Below are positions 22,734 to 34,107 of a DNA stretch of 64,000 nucleotides, one piece after another. The notes beneath the pieces were generated by a model. The model made no database searches. It saw only the letters and a program-made list of their open reading frames with translations, and was not told the origin of the DNA. The position numbers were made by a program, and so were the translations under genes. Every line of letters starts with the position of its first letter. Position 1 is the first letter of the stretch. The stretch is from Rhyacophila brunnea (taxonomy: Eukaryota > Arthropoda > Insecta > Trichoptera > Rhyacophilidae): NCBI GenBank assembly GCA_022495005.1, contig JAGYXB010001414.1:558001-622000 (forward strand), in the 5' to 3' direction.

Positions 22734-24118
22734 ATGTAAAAGATATTCCCGGTCCGCTACTTATTATTAGTTGCAAAAAATCTGAGGATCGCCGTTATAG
22801 AAAAATTATTTTTTAGAAGTATTATAACTAAATACCGACATATATTTACCTACGACTGTTACTATAATAGTTTTACTGTTTTAATACTTTGGACGCTGAA
22901 GACGCACATGCGCGTAATGACCAGGCGGCCGATCGATGTAATTAACGTGCATTTTAAAGGTGCTCATTAAAATCTCATTATATAGTCAGCAGCGAAAGAG
23001 TTAATTGCAAGAACTAATAATATTACATTCTAAATAAAATAATGATACATTGATAAAGTTATGATAACGTTGAAGTAAAGTTTTTGCAATTTTGAAATGT
23101 GCCAAATTCTGACAACTTTCCTTGTTCAATATACAAACAATGGACGGCTAAATGGTTCGTTTTATTTAATTTTCAGCGATTTTCGATGAACAATAATGTT
23201 ATCGACTTTTAATTTAAATTGTTGATGAAAAGACATTTATTAATTAAAATGAAACAACACAGAACTTAATCGATATAATTTAATAACGATCTGAATATTT
23301 TACTGTTTCAAAATGAAGTTGAAAATTTAAATTTTGTTTTAGATTAAATATTTCCATCTGATCGAGTAATTTGGCAAAATTTTGCTTATATTCCAGTCAA
23401 TAAATTATGAGATTTTATATAATTGACTCTACAATCCGGTATGGAACGATTCGATATCGAAAAGATTTTAATGAGATTTAGAAGAAATGATTGGTAGTTT
23501 CAGTTTATTATTAGTAACATGGCATGGTAGGTACAATGCAGAAACGCCACAAAAGAAACCAATGCGGAGTTATAGATACTTACTAGAATACGTGAATCTG
23601 ACAAAATATCAATAGTAACTACAATAACTTAGCACAGGAAAAATATAGTCATAGAAGGCCGAGACTGTCATGCGGAGGTCTTCATCCAGAAGTGGATCAA
23701 TCACGAGAAATGATGATAATGCATTTAGGAAAAAAATCGTTCTATTATATTTTTTGTGGCATTAAATAAACATTTACATTTTTTCAAACAACTAAATATA
23801 AATTTCGTGTCGTTTCAGACCATGAAATTTTATCGAAACACATATCCGGGCTGGCCTGACAGTGTTTACCTAAATCGAAATCCACTTATAACACCACCAC
23901 ATAAAAAGTCACTTTGTTACGAATGCAATCCAAACGAGCCTCGAATGGAAATGCAATTTACTTTCCAAACAACCTGTTTCGTTTCAAATGTTTTATTTTA
24001 CGTTACAGTTTAAGTTATTTTTGGCACATCGTTTAGTCCCTCGACTAAAGAACGAAGTTCTGTTATATCTAAATCAGCCAAAAACATAAACGCTAATTTG
24101 CAATTAACACTGTCATTT
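22734..24118. other. No gene seen; possible orphan exon 23819-24013
   Basis: AT-rich DNA. A splice-acceptor-like GTCGTTTCAG precedes a 65-codon open frame ending at 24013 (starts MKFYRNTYPGWPDSV). No partner exon is visible, and no family is recognised. Confidence 0.25.
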
Positions 24119-25585
24119 TAGCTGTTCTCCCCACACCAGCAAAAGTTCTTGAGATGATTATGCACAACATGATTTCTCAAAAAATTGAGTCATTTATAAT
24201 AAATGAACAGCATGGATTTAGAGCAAGCCGATCAACGGAAACTAACCTGATGGTATTTATCGATTATGTGTCATCGGCACGAGATAGAGGCCACCAGGTT
24301 GACTGTTCTTACAATGACTTCTCGAAAGCATTTGACAAGTCGATCATGACATCCTGATGGAAAAACTTCAATTTATTGGATTGTCTGATCGATTTTTGAA
24401 GCTATTCGGGAGTTATTTTTGAAACCGTCAACAATACGTATCGTACGGCCTTTATCAGTCACAGACCTTTTAGGGCTCAAACTTAGGGCCATTGCTCTCC
24501 ACGATTTTTATAAATGACATAGCATTGGTAATAAAAAATGCTATGTTTTTGTTGTTCGCTGATGACTTGAAACTCTTTTTGGAAGTTGTCACCTTAAACG
24601 ATTGTCGTCAGCTCCAACTTGATATAGATAATATATTAAATTGGGGCAGGCGTAACAAACTAGAATTCAATATTGATAAATGCAATCTTTTATCGTTTAC
24701 CAGAGCCTCGAAAGTGTTGTTTTTCCAATACTCGATGCATGGCAGAGTTTTGTCACGAATATTATCTGTAAGGGATCTTGGCATTACGTTTGAGAGTAAA
24801 CTGACATTTATTAGCCATATAGTTACCATTTTTGTAACAAAGCGCTTAAAATGTTGGGCTTCGTCATGCGTACTTCCCGGGTCTTTTCATATGTTACGGT
24901 ATTAAAACTTTATTTAATTCTTTAGTTCGAAGCAGACTTGAGAGTGGGTCTATTGTTTGGGCACCGCATCATGGCCTTATGGTGGAGGGGGTACAGAATA
25001 AATTCTTGAGACTCCTTTACTTGAGGTTGTATGGATACTATCCGTGGCTTTATCCAACTGACTTTCTCTTAGGCATGCTTACATACTGCAGTATGTAATT
25101 TAGAAGAAATCTTTATTTAGCTACGTATTTTTTTCGACTTATACGAGGTATAAATGAGAACTCTGCCATTCTGGGCAGTGTTGACCTGTGTGTCCCTGAT
25201 AACTATCTTAGAAATAGACACCATCAGTTGTTTATTCTCCCAAGGTGCAGAACCAACCTGCCACTGGTAATGCCAATTGGGAGAGCGATAACTATGTTCA
25301 ACAAAATTGCTTCGGGTGTTGATATATTCCACCTACGTGAGAATGAGTTTAGGTGGATGTTGTTTTATAAATTCTTAAAATAGGGTCTGCTTAACTTATC
25401 CGGTGTACTTCCTTGTACCTATCTAATGTATCTACTGATATATCTCTTTTTGTATGTACTACTGTTATATTTATATATTTTTGTTTCTAAATGTCATGTT
25501 GTGAACGTCTTAAACTTATAATTTGTAATGTCCACAATATGTTATACAAAAATAAATAAATTGAAATAAATTGAAATTATAGGTA
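24119..25585 (+). pseudogene. 5'-truncated jockey-type LINE, RT domain and C-terminus
   Basis: The copy begins inside the reverse transcriptase (AVLPTPAKVLEMI, then NEQHGFRASRST and YNDFSKAFDKS, 24122-24357). After a frameshift it resumes at about 24492-24905 with FADDLKLFLE, NKLEFNIDKCNLLSFTR and VRDLGITFESKL. The catalytic YADD-type motif survives as FADD. A third frame carries the C-terminal region to a stop at about 25380 (RLESGSIVWAPHHGL, FILPRCRTN, PIGRAITMFNKIASGVDIFH). The 3' end is (TTGAAATAAA)-like sequence at 25555-25585. Such proteins copy element RNA at a nicked target. This copy is dead. Its 3' region recurs at 30990-33075 and 48549-48875. Confidence 0.8.
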
Positions 25586-25964
25586 AAATTAATTATTACA
25601 GCACTGCTGTAGATACTAGATATAATACATGAAAGCAGATTTACAATATTGATCAAAGATGCAAAGTAAACAGCGGTTTTTTTTTAATATTAATTTGTAT
25701 TTCTCTAATAATAAAATTGAGCATAGAAAATGTATCTACATTATAAGCAGGATCGTTACTGAGGATTCTTTTATTCTTCAAGCATACATTAATAGGTCAA
25801 CGATACCAACTCAACAGGCAGACTAGAAATTCAAAGAGGGGCGCGGCATCAGCGCACAACAATAATTTATGGATTTGGTCTTCGTCGTATTTATATGAAG
25901 ACCCAGAATGTTCGAATTGGCGGAGAGTCTACTAACGGTGACCTCAAAACGTCCAATTGTCGAC
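25586..25964. other. No gene seen before the microsatellite
   Basis: A short unique stretch. A hairpin GGTCTTC...GAAGACC lies at 25878-25904. Confidence 0.35.
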
Positions 25965-26345
25965 GACTGTGTCTGTGTCTGTGTCTGTGTCTGTGTCTGT
26001 GTCTGTGTCTGTGTCTGTGTCTGTGTCTGTGTCTGTGTCTGTGTCTGTGTCTGCGTCTGTGTCTATGTATATGTCTATGTATGTCTGTGTCTATGTATAT
26101 GTCTATGTATATATACATGTCTGTGTATATGTCCGTGTCCATGTCTATGTATATGTCTATGTATACGTCTTTATATATGTATATGTCTGTGTATATGACT
26201 ATGTATATGTATGTGTCTATGTATATGTCTGTGTATATGTCTGCGTCTATGTATATGTATGTCTGTGTCTATGTATATGTCTATGTTTATGTATATTTCT
26301 ATGTATGTGTATATGTCGATGTCTATGTATATGTCTATGTCTTTG
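25965..26345. repeat. Compound microsatellite (TGTGTC)n then (TATGTC/TATGTA)n
   Basis: About fourteen TGTGTC units run from 25967 to roughly 26050. An irregular 290-base array of TATGTC, TATGTA and TGTGTA units follows. Long open frames on both strands here are artefacts of the hexamer. The right border merges into LIR-A copy 2 at CTATGTCTTTGACC. Confidence 0.95.
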
Positions 26346-27268
26346 ACCATTCAAGTGTGATAAACATCTTATGAATAATGATTGCTTTATAATCATTGAC
26401 CTAAGAATAAGGTAGTGTTTTTTTGAAATACGCCATTTCTTTTGTCATTCCCTAGTGGTTAAGCTACAACATACGGCCGTAGCCATACATTGACAAACTA
26501 TAATTGAAGTAGGGAGTAAAATGATATTGACGCGCGTGTTTGAACATGTACCGTTTAAAAAAAAATAAAAAAAAATTCGGTTAGGTACATGTTCAAACAC
26601 GCGCTTTAACATAATTTTACTCCCTACTTTAATTATAGTTTGTCATTTTATGGCTACGGCCGTATGTTGTAGCTTAACCACTAGGGAATGACAAAAGAAA
26701 TGGCGTATTTCAAAAAAACACTACCTTATTCTTAGGTCAATGATTATTATAAAGCAATCATTATTCATAAGATGTTTATCACACTTGAATGGTCAAAGAC
26801 ATAGCTTATAATGAGTATCTTTAGAATTATCTTCAAATGTGTTAATCTTGCCCATTGTTTCAAATAATAAAATGCCTAATTCTTGTCAAATTTGGGATCA
26901 CAAAGATTATCAATATATTTTTTATCGTAAATATTTCACTATAATAATGTCGATATAAATTATACTGATGGTTTTATAAATGCGTTTAAAAATTAGTAAA
27001 TGTAAAAAATCTTAACACCACTGCACATTTATGTAGTGAAATATGACTATATTCTAAAACATTAGAGCAAGAGGTTTAAAAGAATACTATTTTATGTAAT
27101 AAAAATACTTTATGCAGTCATCAAACGTTTAAAATAAATATAAAAGATAATAAGGCTTCAAAATTATATAAATAGATTATCTACAACGTTTAAGGAGTGT
27201 CCAGGATCATGGTTTGAAAATACAATAAAAACTCAATTTTGACCTTCAACGAGCATGTTTCCCCTTAA
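26336..27268. mobile_element. LIR-A copy 2: foldback with truncated left arm
   Basis: The left arm (26336-26552) and the inner part of the right arm (26584 to about 26800) form a long hairpin around a 31-base A-rich loop (26553-26583). The right arm continues to the terminus at 27264 (GGGGAAACATGCTCGTTG read inward) and is followed by TTAA (27265-27268). The right arm is almost identical to that of copy 1 (15835-16336). The outer about 480 bases of the left arm are missing, and the microsatellite abuts the break. Confidence 0.8.
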
Positions 27269-27700
27269 TGAGAATATCATGATCTACCCCATCAAAAGCC
27301 TTTGACATATCTGTATAAATTGCGTCCACTTGACAATTTACGCTCAGCGAATGAGATATGTACTCAGTATACGTCATAAGGATTGTAATTGTTGACCGAG
27401 CTGATCGAAATCCATGCTGAGCGTCAGTCAGTTGACCGTCTACATGTTTATAAATATACCTATGCAAAATAGACTCAAACAATTTAGCTGGTGCAGATAG
27501 AACAGCCACCGGGCGAAAATTTATTATTTCAGAGCGCGAGCCTTTTTTGTGCACCGGACGAATACGGGTTAGGCTCCAACAATCTGGGAAGACAGAAGTA
27601 CTTAGGCTGAGATTAAATAAATATATTAGGGGGTCAGTTAACAACTTATGACAGCCCTTTAAAATCCAAGGGGGTATACCATCAGGACCTACTGAGGATT
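27265..27700 (-). pseudogene. Jockey-type LINE reverse transcriptase fragment
   Basis: The minus-strand frame covers the first half of an RT domain. Motifs are SSVGPDGIPPWILKGCHKL, PVHKKGSRSEIINFRPVAVL, DAQHGFRSARSTITIL, IYTDMSKAFDGVDHDILI. It breaks off exactly where LIR-A copy 2 ends (TTAA at 27265). The catalytic FADD/YADD part is absent. Jockey-type RT residues (NFRPVAVLS, SKAFD.VDHDIL) are clear. On the other side it meets LIR-A fragment 3. The ATG usually chosen at 27644 is internal, and the frame is open to about 27697. Confidence 0.8.
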
Positions 27701-27960
27701 TTGGATATTATAAAACAATCATTATTCATAAAATGCTTTATTGCGTTTAAATGGTCAAATACATCGCTTATAATCAGTATTATCTTCAAATGTGGTAATC
27801 TTGCCTATTTTTGTAGCAATAAAATGCCTAATTCTTGTCAAATTTGGGATCACAACGATTGTAAATATATTTTTTATCATAAATATTTCACTATAATAAT
27901 GTCAACATAAATTTTACTAATGGTTTTTAAAATGCGTTTAAAAATTAATTTTGAAAAAGA
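27698..27960 (+). repeat. LIR-A fragment 3
   Basis: TATAAAACAATCATTATTCA and the following about 260 bases match the inner right arm of LIR-A copies 1 and 2, with clearly more differences (including a deletion near 27775). Both ends are missing. Confidence 0.7.
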
Positions 27961-29514
27961 TTTACTGAAATATGGTACTGAAATAACGATCCCATACATA
28001 CATCCTAGAAAAATCCAAGAAAAAAAGTATGACACGAACCTAACATTTTTTCACTATTCTCGCAACGGCTCTCCCAATAATTGAGCTATTGGCCAAATGA
28101 GAATTAAATCAATAATAATTTAACATTTTTTTTGAAATATTATGCATATTCCGTAAGTATCGAATACAAAATAATATTTAAAATATAAGAAGACTAGTGT
28201 TCTTATTCGTAAATTGTCGATTTTTACTCTAGTCGCCAATCGTAATTTAATATTAAACTGTGTAATAAATTTAATAACCCAAATTGTTAAAATAAAATAA
28301 TGTTGAAAAAATTCAATCTATTTCATCAATTTCAATCAAAATCTCCCCGTCGTTAGCGCAAGCTTAAAGTGAATGCCACATAAAAACAAACGGTTTAATA
28401 AAAAAGAGGTCGACACTTTTTCCTTCTATGGTTATCCTAACAATAAGTTTCCCCGGCAATTTTCACATAGTACTTTTAAGTCCTTGGAGAAATTTTCGGA
28501 GGGGATCGGACAATCCAAAATAAAGGTCTGTGTTTGTTATCGATTTGGGCCATTTGTGTTTACGATACTGACTAGGGGCATAAAGCCTCGTGATATACTT
28601 CAGGTCTTAGTTGAACTTCTATATTTAATGAAAATGTAGAAGATTTTTTTCAGTATAAATAAGGAGATAGTTCTTTTCGTTTCTCTACCATTAGTCATTC
28701 GAAGGAAGACCAGTTAATTTTTTTTCTATGCAGGAAGTTTCTTAACTATACTTTTGAGAAGATACAAAGCATTGAACTTATTTATCCAAACTTCATGTTA
28801 CCCGTTAATAAATTCTATAAATCCATTACTTTCAGAAGTGTATTTTTAGAAATAGTAAAGACCGGATAGATCCGTTTAAAAAAGCGATGCATCATTGTTG
28901 CGGCGCGGCGTGGGACTGTCCAACATTATATGTTAATCAAACAGGTATAATAAACAGCGTATTTAGTCATGTACAACAGGTAAAGCAGATTTCCAATTCT
29001 CCAGACATCTCTTAAGAAATAGCCATACTGTAGATCATATCGAAAGTGTTATACTCTTGTACATGCAAGTTGAAATAAACAAAGTACATTAACAACAAGT
29101 CCAGAGATTGATAAATAGTCTACTCAATAAAATTCTTTAACTCATTCCGTGCTAACACCGCGACTGGCGCGTTTAGAGTAGTTGGCCATTTGATATAATT
29201 TAAATGTTATTTAAATGTGGTAATTAAAAGGTAATTAAAAGGTCAGCAGTGATTGTGCTTAATGATATTAAAATCTCTGGGATATATATTATATATACGA
29301 GATATATTATATGTTTGTGTTATAAACATACTAAAAAAAGATAGAGGTGGATTACGCCACTATTGTGAACGTGACGAAAAAAGGATATTACGACATTTGC
29401 ATAAATATACCCTCTTGCTCGTTCACAACCATCCGAGATTAGAAAAGGGTTGTAAGAATCTTCAACTACAGCTGTTATAGTTGATAGTTCCGAAGATGTG
29501 TTTATAGCCTGAAA
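27961..29514. other. No gene supported; one 88-codon ORF at 28373-28639
   Basis: AT-rich. The plus-strand frame 28373-28639 starts MPHKNKRFNKKEVDTF and has a fairly even residue mix, but no motif, splice context or homologous repeat supports it as a gene. Confidence 0.25.
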
Positions 29515-29516
29515 CA

Positions 29517-29552
29517 TAAACCATAAACATAAACATAAACATAAACTGAAAC
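29517..29552. repeat. (CATAAA)n microsatellite
   Basis: Five to six CATAAA units, ending in CATAAACTGAAACATA. Confidence 0.85.
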
Positions 29553-30802
29553 ATATACCTAATAAAATAACGCTGTTTCAAAATAATTATAATGGAGTTA
29601 TACCACGTAAACGCCAGTTCAATTAATATATTATAGTATAAAAGAGAATTATACAAAAATGTATTATTTTTTCAAAAAGCAACGATAGGGGAACTAATAA
29701 ATAATGGGAAATGAAATACCTAACGGGTGTAGAGTAACAAGAAACCGATCTCGAGTGTAGAAGAATATGGGATAAACTTAATACGTGTAGAGAATACGCT
29801 TGTCCTTCGTTCTGACAACTGCTCTGGGTTCATGCATTGACGCTCATTCAATATCGGTGTATTTGAAGGTTGCAACACACACTTTGCACGTCTATAATGT
29901 GTGATTCATTTTAGTAGTACACTTACACATTCAAAACCCATTCGTGAAAATGTAGTGTATTGGGGGTACCTATAGCCTATCGGAATTCTATTTATTAATC
30001 TGTTCTGTGGCAGCGATAATAATATTTATCTTTTTTTTATCTGAATTACCAATTATTTATATAATTTTATTGTTCTACCTATAATAAAAGTAATCTTAAA
30101 CTTGTATTACTGCCCTTCATAATATATATTACTTATATCGTTATATTTTATTTCAAATTGCAAAACATTGCTTGTATTCGGCCAAGTGTACGTTTATTAA
30201 TCATTACGTTTACTTTTCTAGTCACATATTCTTATCAATTTATTGCATCAGTAATACATTCCATTAGGAAAATAAAAGCAATTGAACGAAATTCATATAA
30301 ATCTCGCCGGAGCATAAACCAAAAACGATTTCACTATAAATCATCCGAATTTGTGGCAAATTTATTACATTTTCTTCCGGTTAGAAGTCGCAATCCGAGA
30401 GACTACAAAAATCTACAAAAGGAAAGTATTTGCGCGTAACCGCCAAAATTAAGTACCATTATTCACTTAATCAAGAGAAGCTTTCCATGCTTTATTCTCC
30501 CTGGTCACGTTATCTCGCGAAAATATCCATTTTGAAGCCTTTCTATCGATTCTTTTTTCAATCATTAAGTACTCGCGACTGACACTTACTTCCATCATAC
30601 TTCGTCTTACTTCCACAGCTCAGATCAAAGTTTGTTGGTTTTCTTTTCAGTTTATATTGAGACAACTTTATAATATCGTAAAATTAGACATCGCAGTGTC
30701 AAATCCACTAATGTTGTATGGCTCAAAATACAATATATCTTTCAAAATTAAATTCAATATTAAAGAGAAATAACAAAAATAAGTAACAGTATTAACACGA
30801 CT
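29553..30802. other. No gene supported
   Basis: AT-rich. A 93-codon frame at 30158-30439 begins with a hydrophobic segment and continues with basic residues. It is not recognised and probably chance. Confidence 0.3.
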
Positions 30803-30965
30803 TCACATGGCCAAACGGTGAAGGCTTGTAATGTCGTGGTTCCTGAATTCAAATCCCGGGTCTGGTAAATTCATATGTTGTTTTTCAATGCGTGAATGAA
30901 TCAGCGTAATTTAATACAACCTCCACTTTACGAAGTCACATATGATCCTCTCAGGATCTCATAAT
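30803..30965 (+). repeat. tRNA-derived SINE copy 1
   Basis: An A-box-like CATGGCCAAACGGTG (30806-30820) and B-box-like AATTCAAATCCCGGG (30846-30860) have pol III spacing. The following tail shares TCTGGTAAATTCATATG and later words with the reversed copies at 33655-33876 and 50285-50432. The A-box GGCCGAGCGG of the family recalls a Leu/Ser-type tRNA. Confidence 0.55.
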
Positions 30966-31056
30966 ATGGTGAGTTGTTTGTATGTATGTGTGTGTATGAG
31001 TAGCACGAACAAAAAGTACGAGAACATACACCGGTACGAGTGAGCTATGAATGTAT

Positions 31057-31600
31057 AATATCCCTTTACTGCATAGTGTCGCAAATTTGCGACATTTCAA
31101 ACTTTTTAGATATAGCCAATGCCATCTGTGTAAATTATCAAATAATATCTTTTTTCGATGCCTAGAAAACTGTTTTACCATAAACATCCTACTTTACCCC
31201 GATTTTATTTAGACCTTATAAGAAATAAAGCATTTCTGCATTATAGTCTCTGCATTTCTGCTTTGACAGTTGACAAATTCGTATGTACGCGAAAATCCGC
31301 ATTTGTAAATAAATAAAATAAAATGTACAGAAGATTGAAATTGGTTGAATAAAAATATCTACACATCAAATAATGTATGTACATTAGTTTTTTATAATTA
31401 TTTTTATTTGGTTTTGTATTTTGTCATACTGAAATCTAAGATTTCCAAATGTCATAAATCTGCGACATTACACAGTAACATACAAAATTTAATGGATTTT
31501 TCGAAAAAAAAAAAATATTATTTTTCCTTCATTCACCATTTTGACACCAAGAAAAAATAAAAATTTTCAAAAAAAAAAAATCATGCAGTAAAGGGATATT
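31057..31600. mobile_element. MITE with ATCCCTTTACTGCAT terminal inverted repeats
   Basis: Both ends read inward as AATATCCCTTTACTGCAT (18 bases). The 544-bp interior holds a perfect palindrome TGTCGCAAATTTGCGACA near 31077-31095 and a related ATGTCATAAATCTGCGACAT near 31450. It encodes no protein. It interrupts the LINE 3' end. The duplication length could not be resolved and the superfamily is unknown. Confidence 0.65.
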
Positions 31601-31642
31601 TTAAGAAATATAAAACAATAACTCACCCGTAAGTGGTATATA

Positions 31643-32936
31643 CGAGGGTGGGTCAATAATTCCTTAGAAAAAAGCATTAAAACAGTTTTTATTTTTGTAT
31701 TTTTTTTTTATTTCTCAACATAATCTCCTTGGAGCCCAATACACTTGGTTAGACGTTTCTCAATTTTTTTAAACCGTCAGAAAAATAAGTTTTCGGAAGG
31801 TCCTCAAAATAAGCATTTGTCCGATCGATGACTCTTCATTTGAAAAAAAACGTTGTCCACTTAGCCATTTTTTAAGTTTGGGAAAAGGAAAAAGTCACTG
31901 GGGGCTAAATCTGGCGAATACGGTGGGTGGTCGACCAATTTGAACTTCAATTCTTCAATTTTAGCCATTGATCGTAAACATGTGAACACGGGCATTGTCC
32001 TGATGAAAGAGGATTTTTTTCCTGTTTAAATGAGGCCGTTTTTCTTCAATTTCGTTTTTTAGCTGGTCCAATAAAGATGCATAATAATCCCCTGTTATTG
32101 TTTTCCTTTTTCCAAATAGTCAACGAAAATAATTCCACGTGCATCCCAAAATACAGTAGCCATAACCTTACCAGCTGATTTTACGGTTTTCGCCTTCTTT
32201 GGACATGGTTCGCCTTTCGCAATCCACTGCTTGACTGTTCTTTCGTCTCGGGAGTATAGTGGTGTATCCATGTTTCATCTACAGTCACAAAGCGATAAAA
32301 AAATTCATCCGGATTGCGTTGCATGAGCGACAACAGGGCTTTAGAGGCCACCACCCCATTGCGTTTATTGTCGACTGTGAGCAAACGCGGCACCCATCTT
32401 GCAAAAATATTTTTCATGCCCAATTTGTCATGTAAAATAGAAATGACGCTACCTTTTGAGATCCCTGTAACCCCAATTATCTCACTCAACTTTAATCTTC
32501 GGTCACTTAACACCATATCGTGGATTTTATTGATCATTTCTGGTGTAGTCACCTCTACAGGACGTCCTGAGCGTGGTTCATCCTTTGTTGATGTACGACC
32601 ACGTTTAAATTCATTTAACCAGTTATAAATAGCTGCAAGTGAAGGAGCAGATATGCCGTGAACTAAATCCAACTCATTTTTTATTTCCTTTGCTGTTAAC
32701 CCTTTTATATTAAAATGCTTAATAACAGCTCTAAACTCAATTTTCTCCATTTTCCATTTTTCCATTTTCCACAAGCAAATTTTTTTAAATGTACGAGAAA
32801 CACACAACAACCCGACCAATCTGATTGAAACTTCGCAGCATACTGAATCGGTAGTGCCGCTGCATGAAAACAAACCGCTTACAGTACTAGTCGCGCCACC
32901 TGTCGGCTTTTCTAAGGACTTATTGACCCACCCTCG
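31643..32936 (-). mobile_element. mariner element 1, nearly full length
   Basis: TIRs start CGAGGGTGGGTCAATAA at both ends and are flanked by TA (31641-31642, 32937-32938). The length of 1294 bp is normal for mariner. The transposase reads on the minus strand. The TA lies inside LINE-derived sequence (GTTTATTGA-TA-CCACTTACG), giving a readable pre-insertion site. Confidence 0.9.
31700..32750 (-). pseudogene. mariner transposase, frameshifted (D,D34D family)
   Basis: From ATG at 32750 (MEKIEFRAVIKHF) the frame holds the helix-turn-helix region (RAVIKHFNIKGLTAKEIK, LAAIYNWLNEFKRGRTS, DEPRSGRPVEVTTPE) and linker WVPRLLTVDN. The first catalytic aspartate is in VTVDETWIHHYTPETKEQS. A one-base loss in an A-run just after KEQS shifts the frame. 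Beyond it, other frames carry KVMATVFWDARGIIFVDYL, FHQDNARVH (second Asp) and PPYSPDLAPSDFFLFPNLK (third Asp). All three catalytic aspartates thus survive but are not joined in one frame. A short duplication upstream (MEKWKMEKIEF) offers a second ATG at 32768. It would be nuclear and cut-and-paste when intact. Confidence 0.85.
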
Positions 32937-33118
32937 TATCAATAAACGAAATGATTTGAACACAGTTACCGCCCTCCCAATGAGCATTACTAATGACAGC
33001 TTAGTTTTTTTTTTACTCTGGGAAAACAAACAACTAAATTATTTAATTTCAAAAATAGTTATCTAGGACTTCATGTTAATTCATAAGATTTATAAGTTTT
33101 AAAGTATTTTTTTTAAAT

Positions 33119-33145
33119 TTATATATATATATATATATATATAAT
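33119..33145. repeat. (AT)n microsatellite
   Basis: About twelve TA units in a row. Confidence 0.9.
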
Positions 33146-33654
33146 ATAAATTTAATATATCTATGCTAAAAGTTATTTTTGAGATAACTCCTGGATTAAA
33201 GGCTCGAGTTAGATGTAAACGTTGTCTGTTAGAATGTCGGTACCGTTGGATCTTGTACTGATATTAGCCTTTTCGTAGCGAATACTCCACGTTTCAGGCA
33301 CAACATTTAACCTTATCTCCGTAACGACCGCTGTGTAAGTAAAGCCAGGGCGGACAATGAGATGAAAACTTGAAATTCACTTTCAAAATCATTCAGCGAC
33401 GTAGAATGAATAAATCCTATTGAATTAAGTATTTTTTTTATTAAACAAATCGAAATACTTCTTACCAATTTTAACTAAATTTTAAATTGAATGTAAAATA
33501 ACCTTTTTAAAAAGAAAAATGCGTGTGCAGTCGGTAGAAGTAAAATTTGTTTTTTTATTACCATGTTAATCCTTTCTATGCCGCAATTAGTTAATTGATA
33601 GTAATTAACATAAGAATTGATGTAATTAGGGCGTCCAAAGACGCTTTGGGCACT

Positions 33655-33876
33655 TAACTGGTTAAGAAGATCACAATATGGGCCTCCAAAGTGGGGGTTG
33701 CCTTAACAGATTTTTGTTTTTACGAGAAATGGATGGAGTCATATTATGCTCAACCTATAGGTCTATACTGTGTCTAATGACGTATTTAAAAGCAATTTGT
33801 GATTTTTCGCCTGACCCTGGATTTGAAGACGATGCTCACGACATTATATTCCGACACTGCTCGGCCATCTTGGGTT
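33655..33876 (-). repeat. tRNA-derived SINE copy 2
   Basis: On the minus strand AAGATGGCCGAGCAGTG (A-box region, 33857-33873) is followed by CTTCAAATCCAGGGTC (B-box region, 33813-33828). A tail with ATAGACCTATAGG and CATATTGTGATCTT matches copies 1 and 4. The 68-codon plus-strand frame here is incidental. Confidence 0.6.
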
Positions 33877-34107
33877 TAGATTGATAGTGACAATATTACA
33901 AATTAAGCATTGAAAACATGCAAGAATATGAAGAAAAGCGCTAGTAATGAAGTAAACATTTAGACATGTCACGTCTTTCACATGAGTGTTCTGATCCATT
34001 TAGGTACTGATACATATAAATATTTTTTACAAATAATTGCTAATAACTATGCTATTTGAGGTGTTCTAAATTCTACAAAAAAACGTCTACAAAATCTATA
34101 GCATTTA

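Larger units (their letters stand above)
30970..33075 (-). mobile_element. LINE 3' end split by two later insertions
   Basis: Three pieces (33075 to 32939, 31642 to 31601, 31056 to about 30990, reading the minus strand) line up in order with the 3' part of the LINE at 25196-25420. Shared words include the TTGTTT(G/A)TT...CCC region, TTGGGAGGGCGGTAACT, GTTTATTGATA, TACCACTTACG, TTTCTTAAAATA and ACCGGTGTA. A mariner (31643-32936) and a MITE (31057-31600) sit in the gaps. The LINE piece is therefore the oldest layer. Coding sense is lost. Confidence 0.65.

Noticed and set aside
25891..26374. Four overlapping long frames, some with repeated CL, SV or RH residues
   Set aside because: They arise from a hexamer microsatellite that is open in several frames; not genes.
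32314..33066. Plus-strand frames over mariner 1
   Set aside because: Antisense to the transposase.
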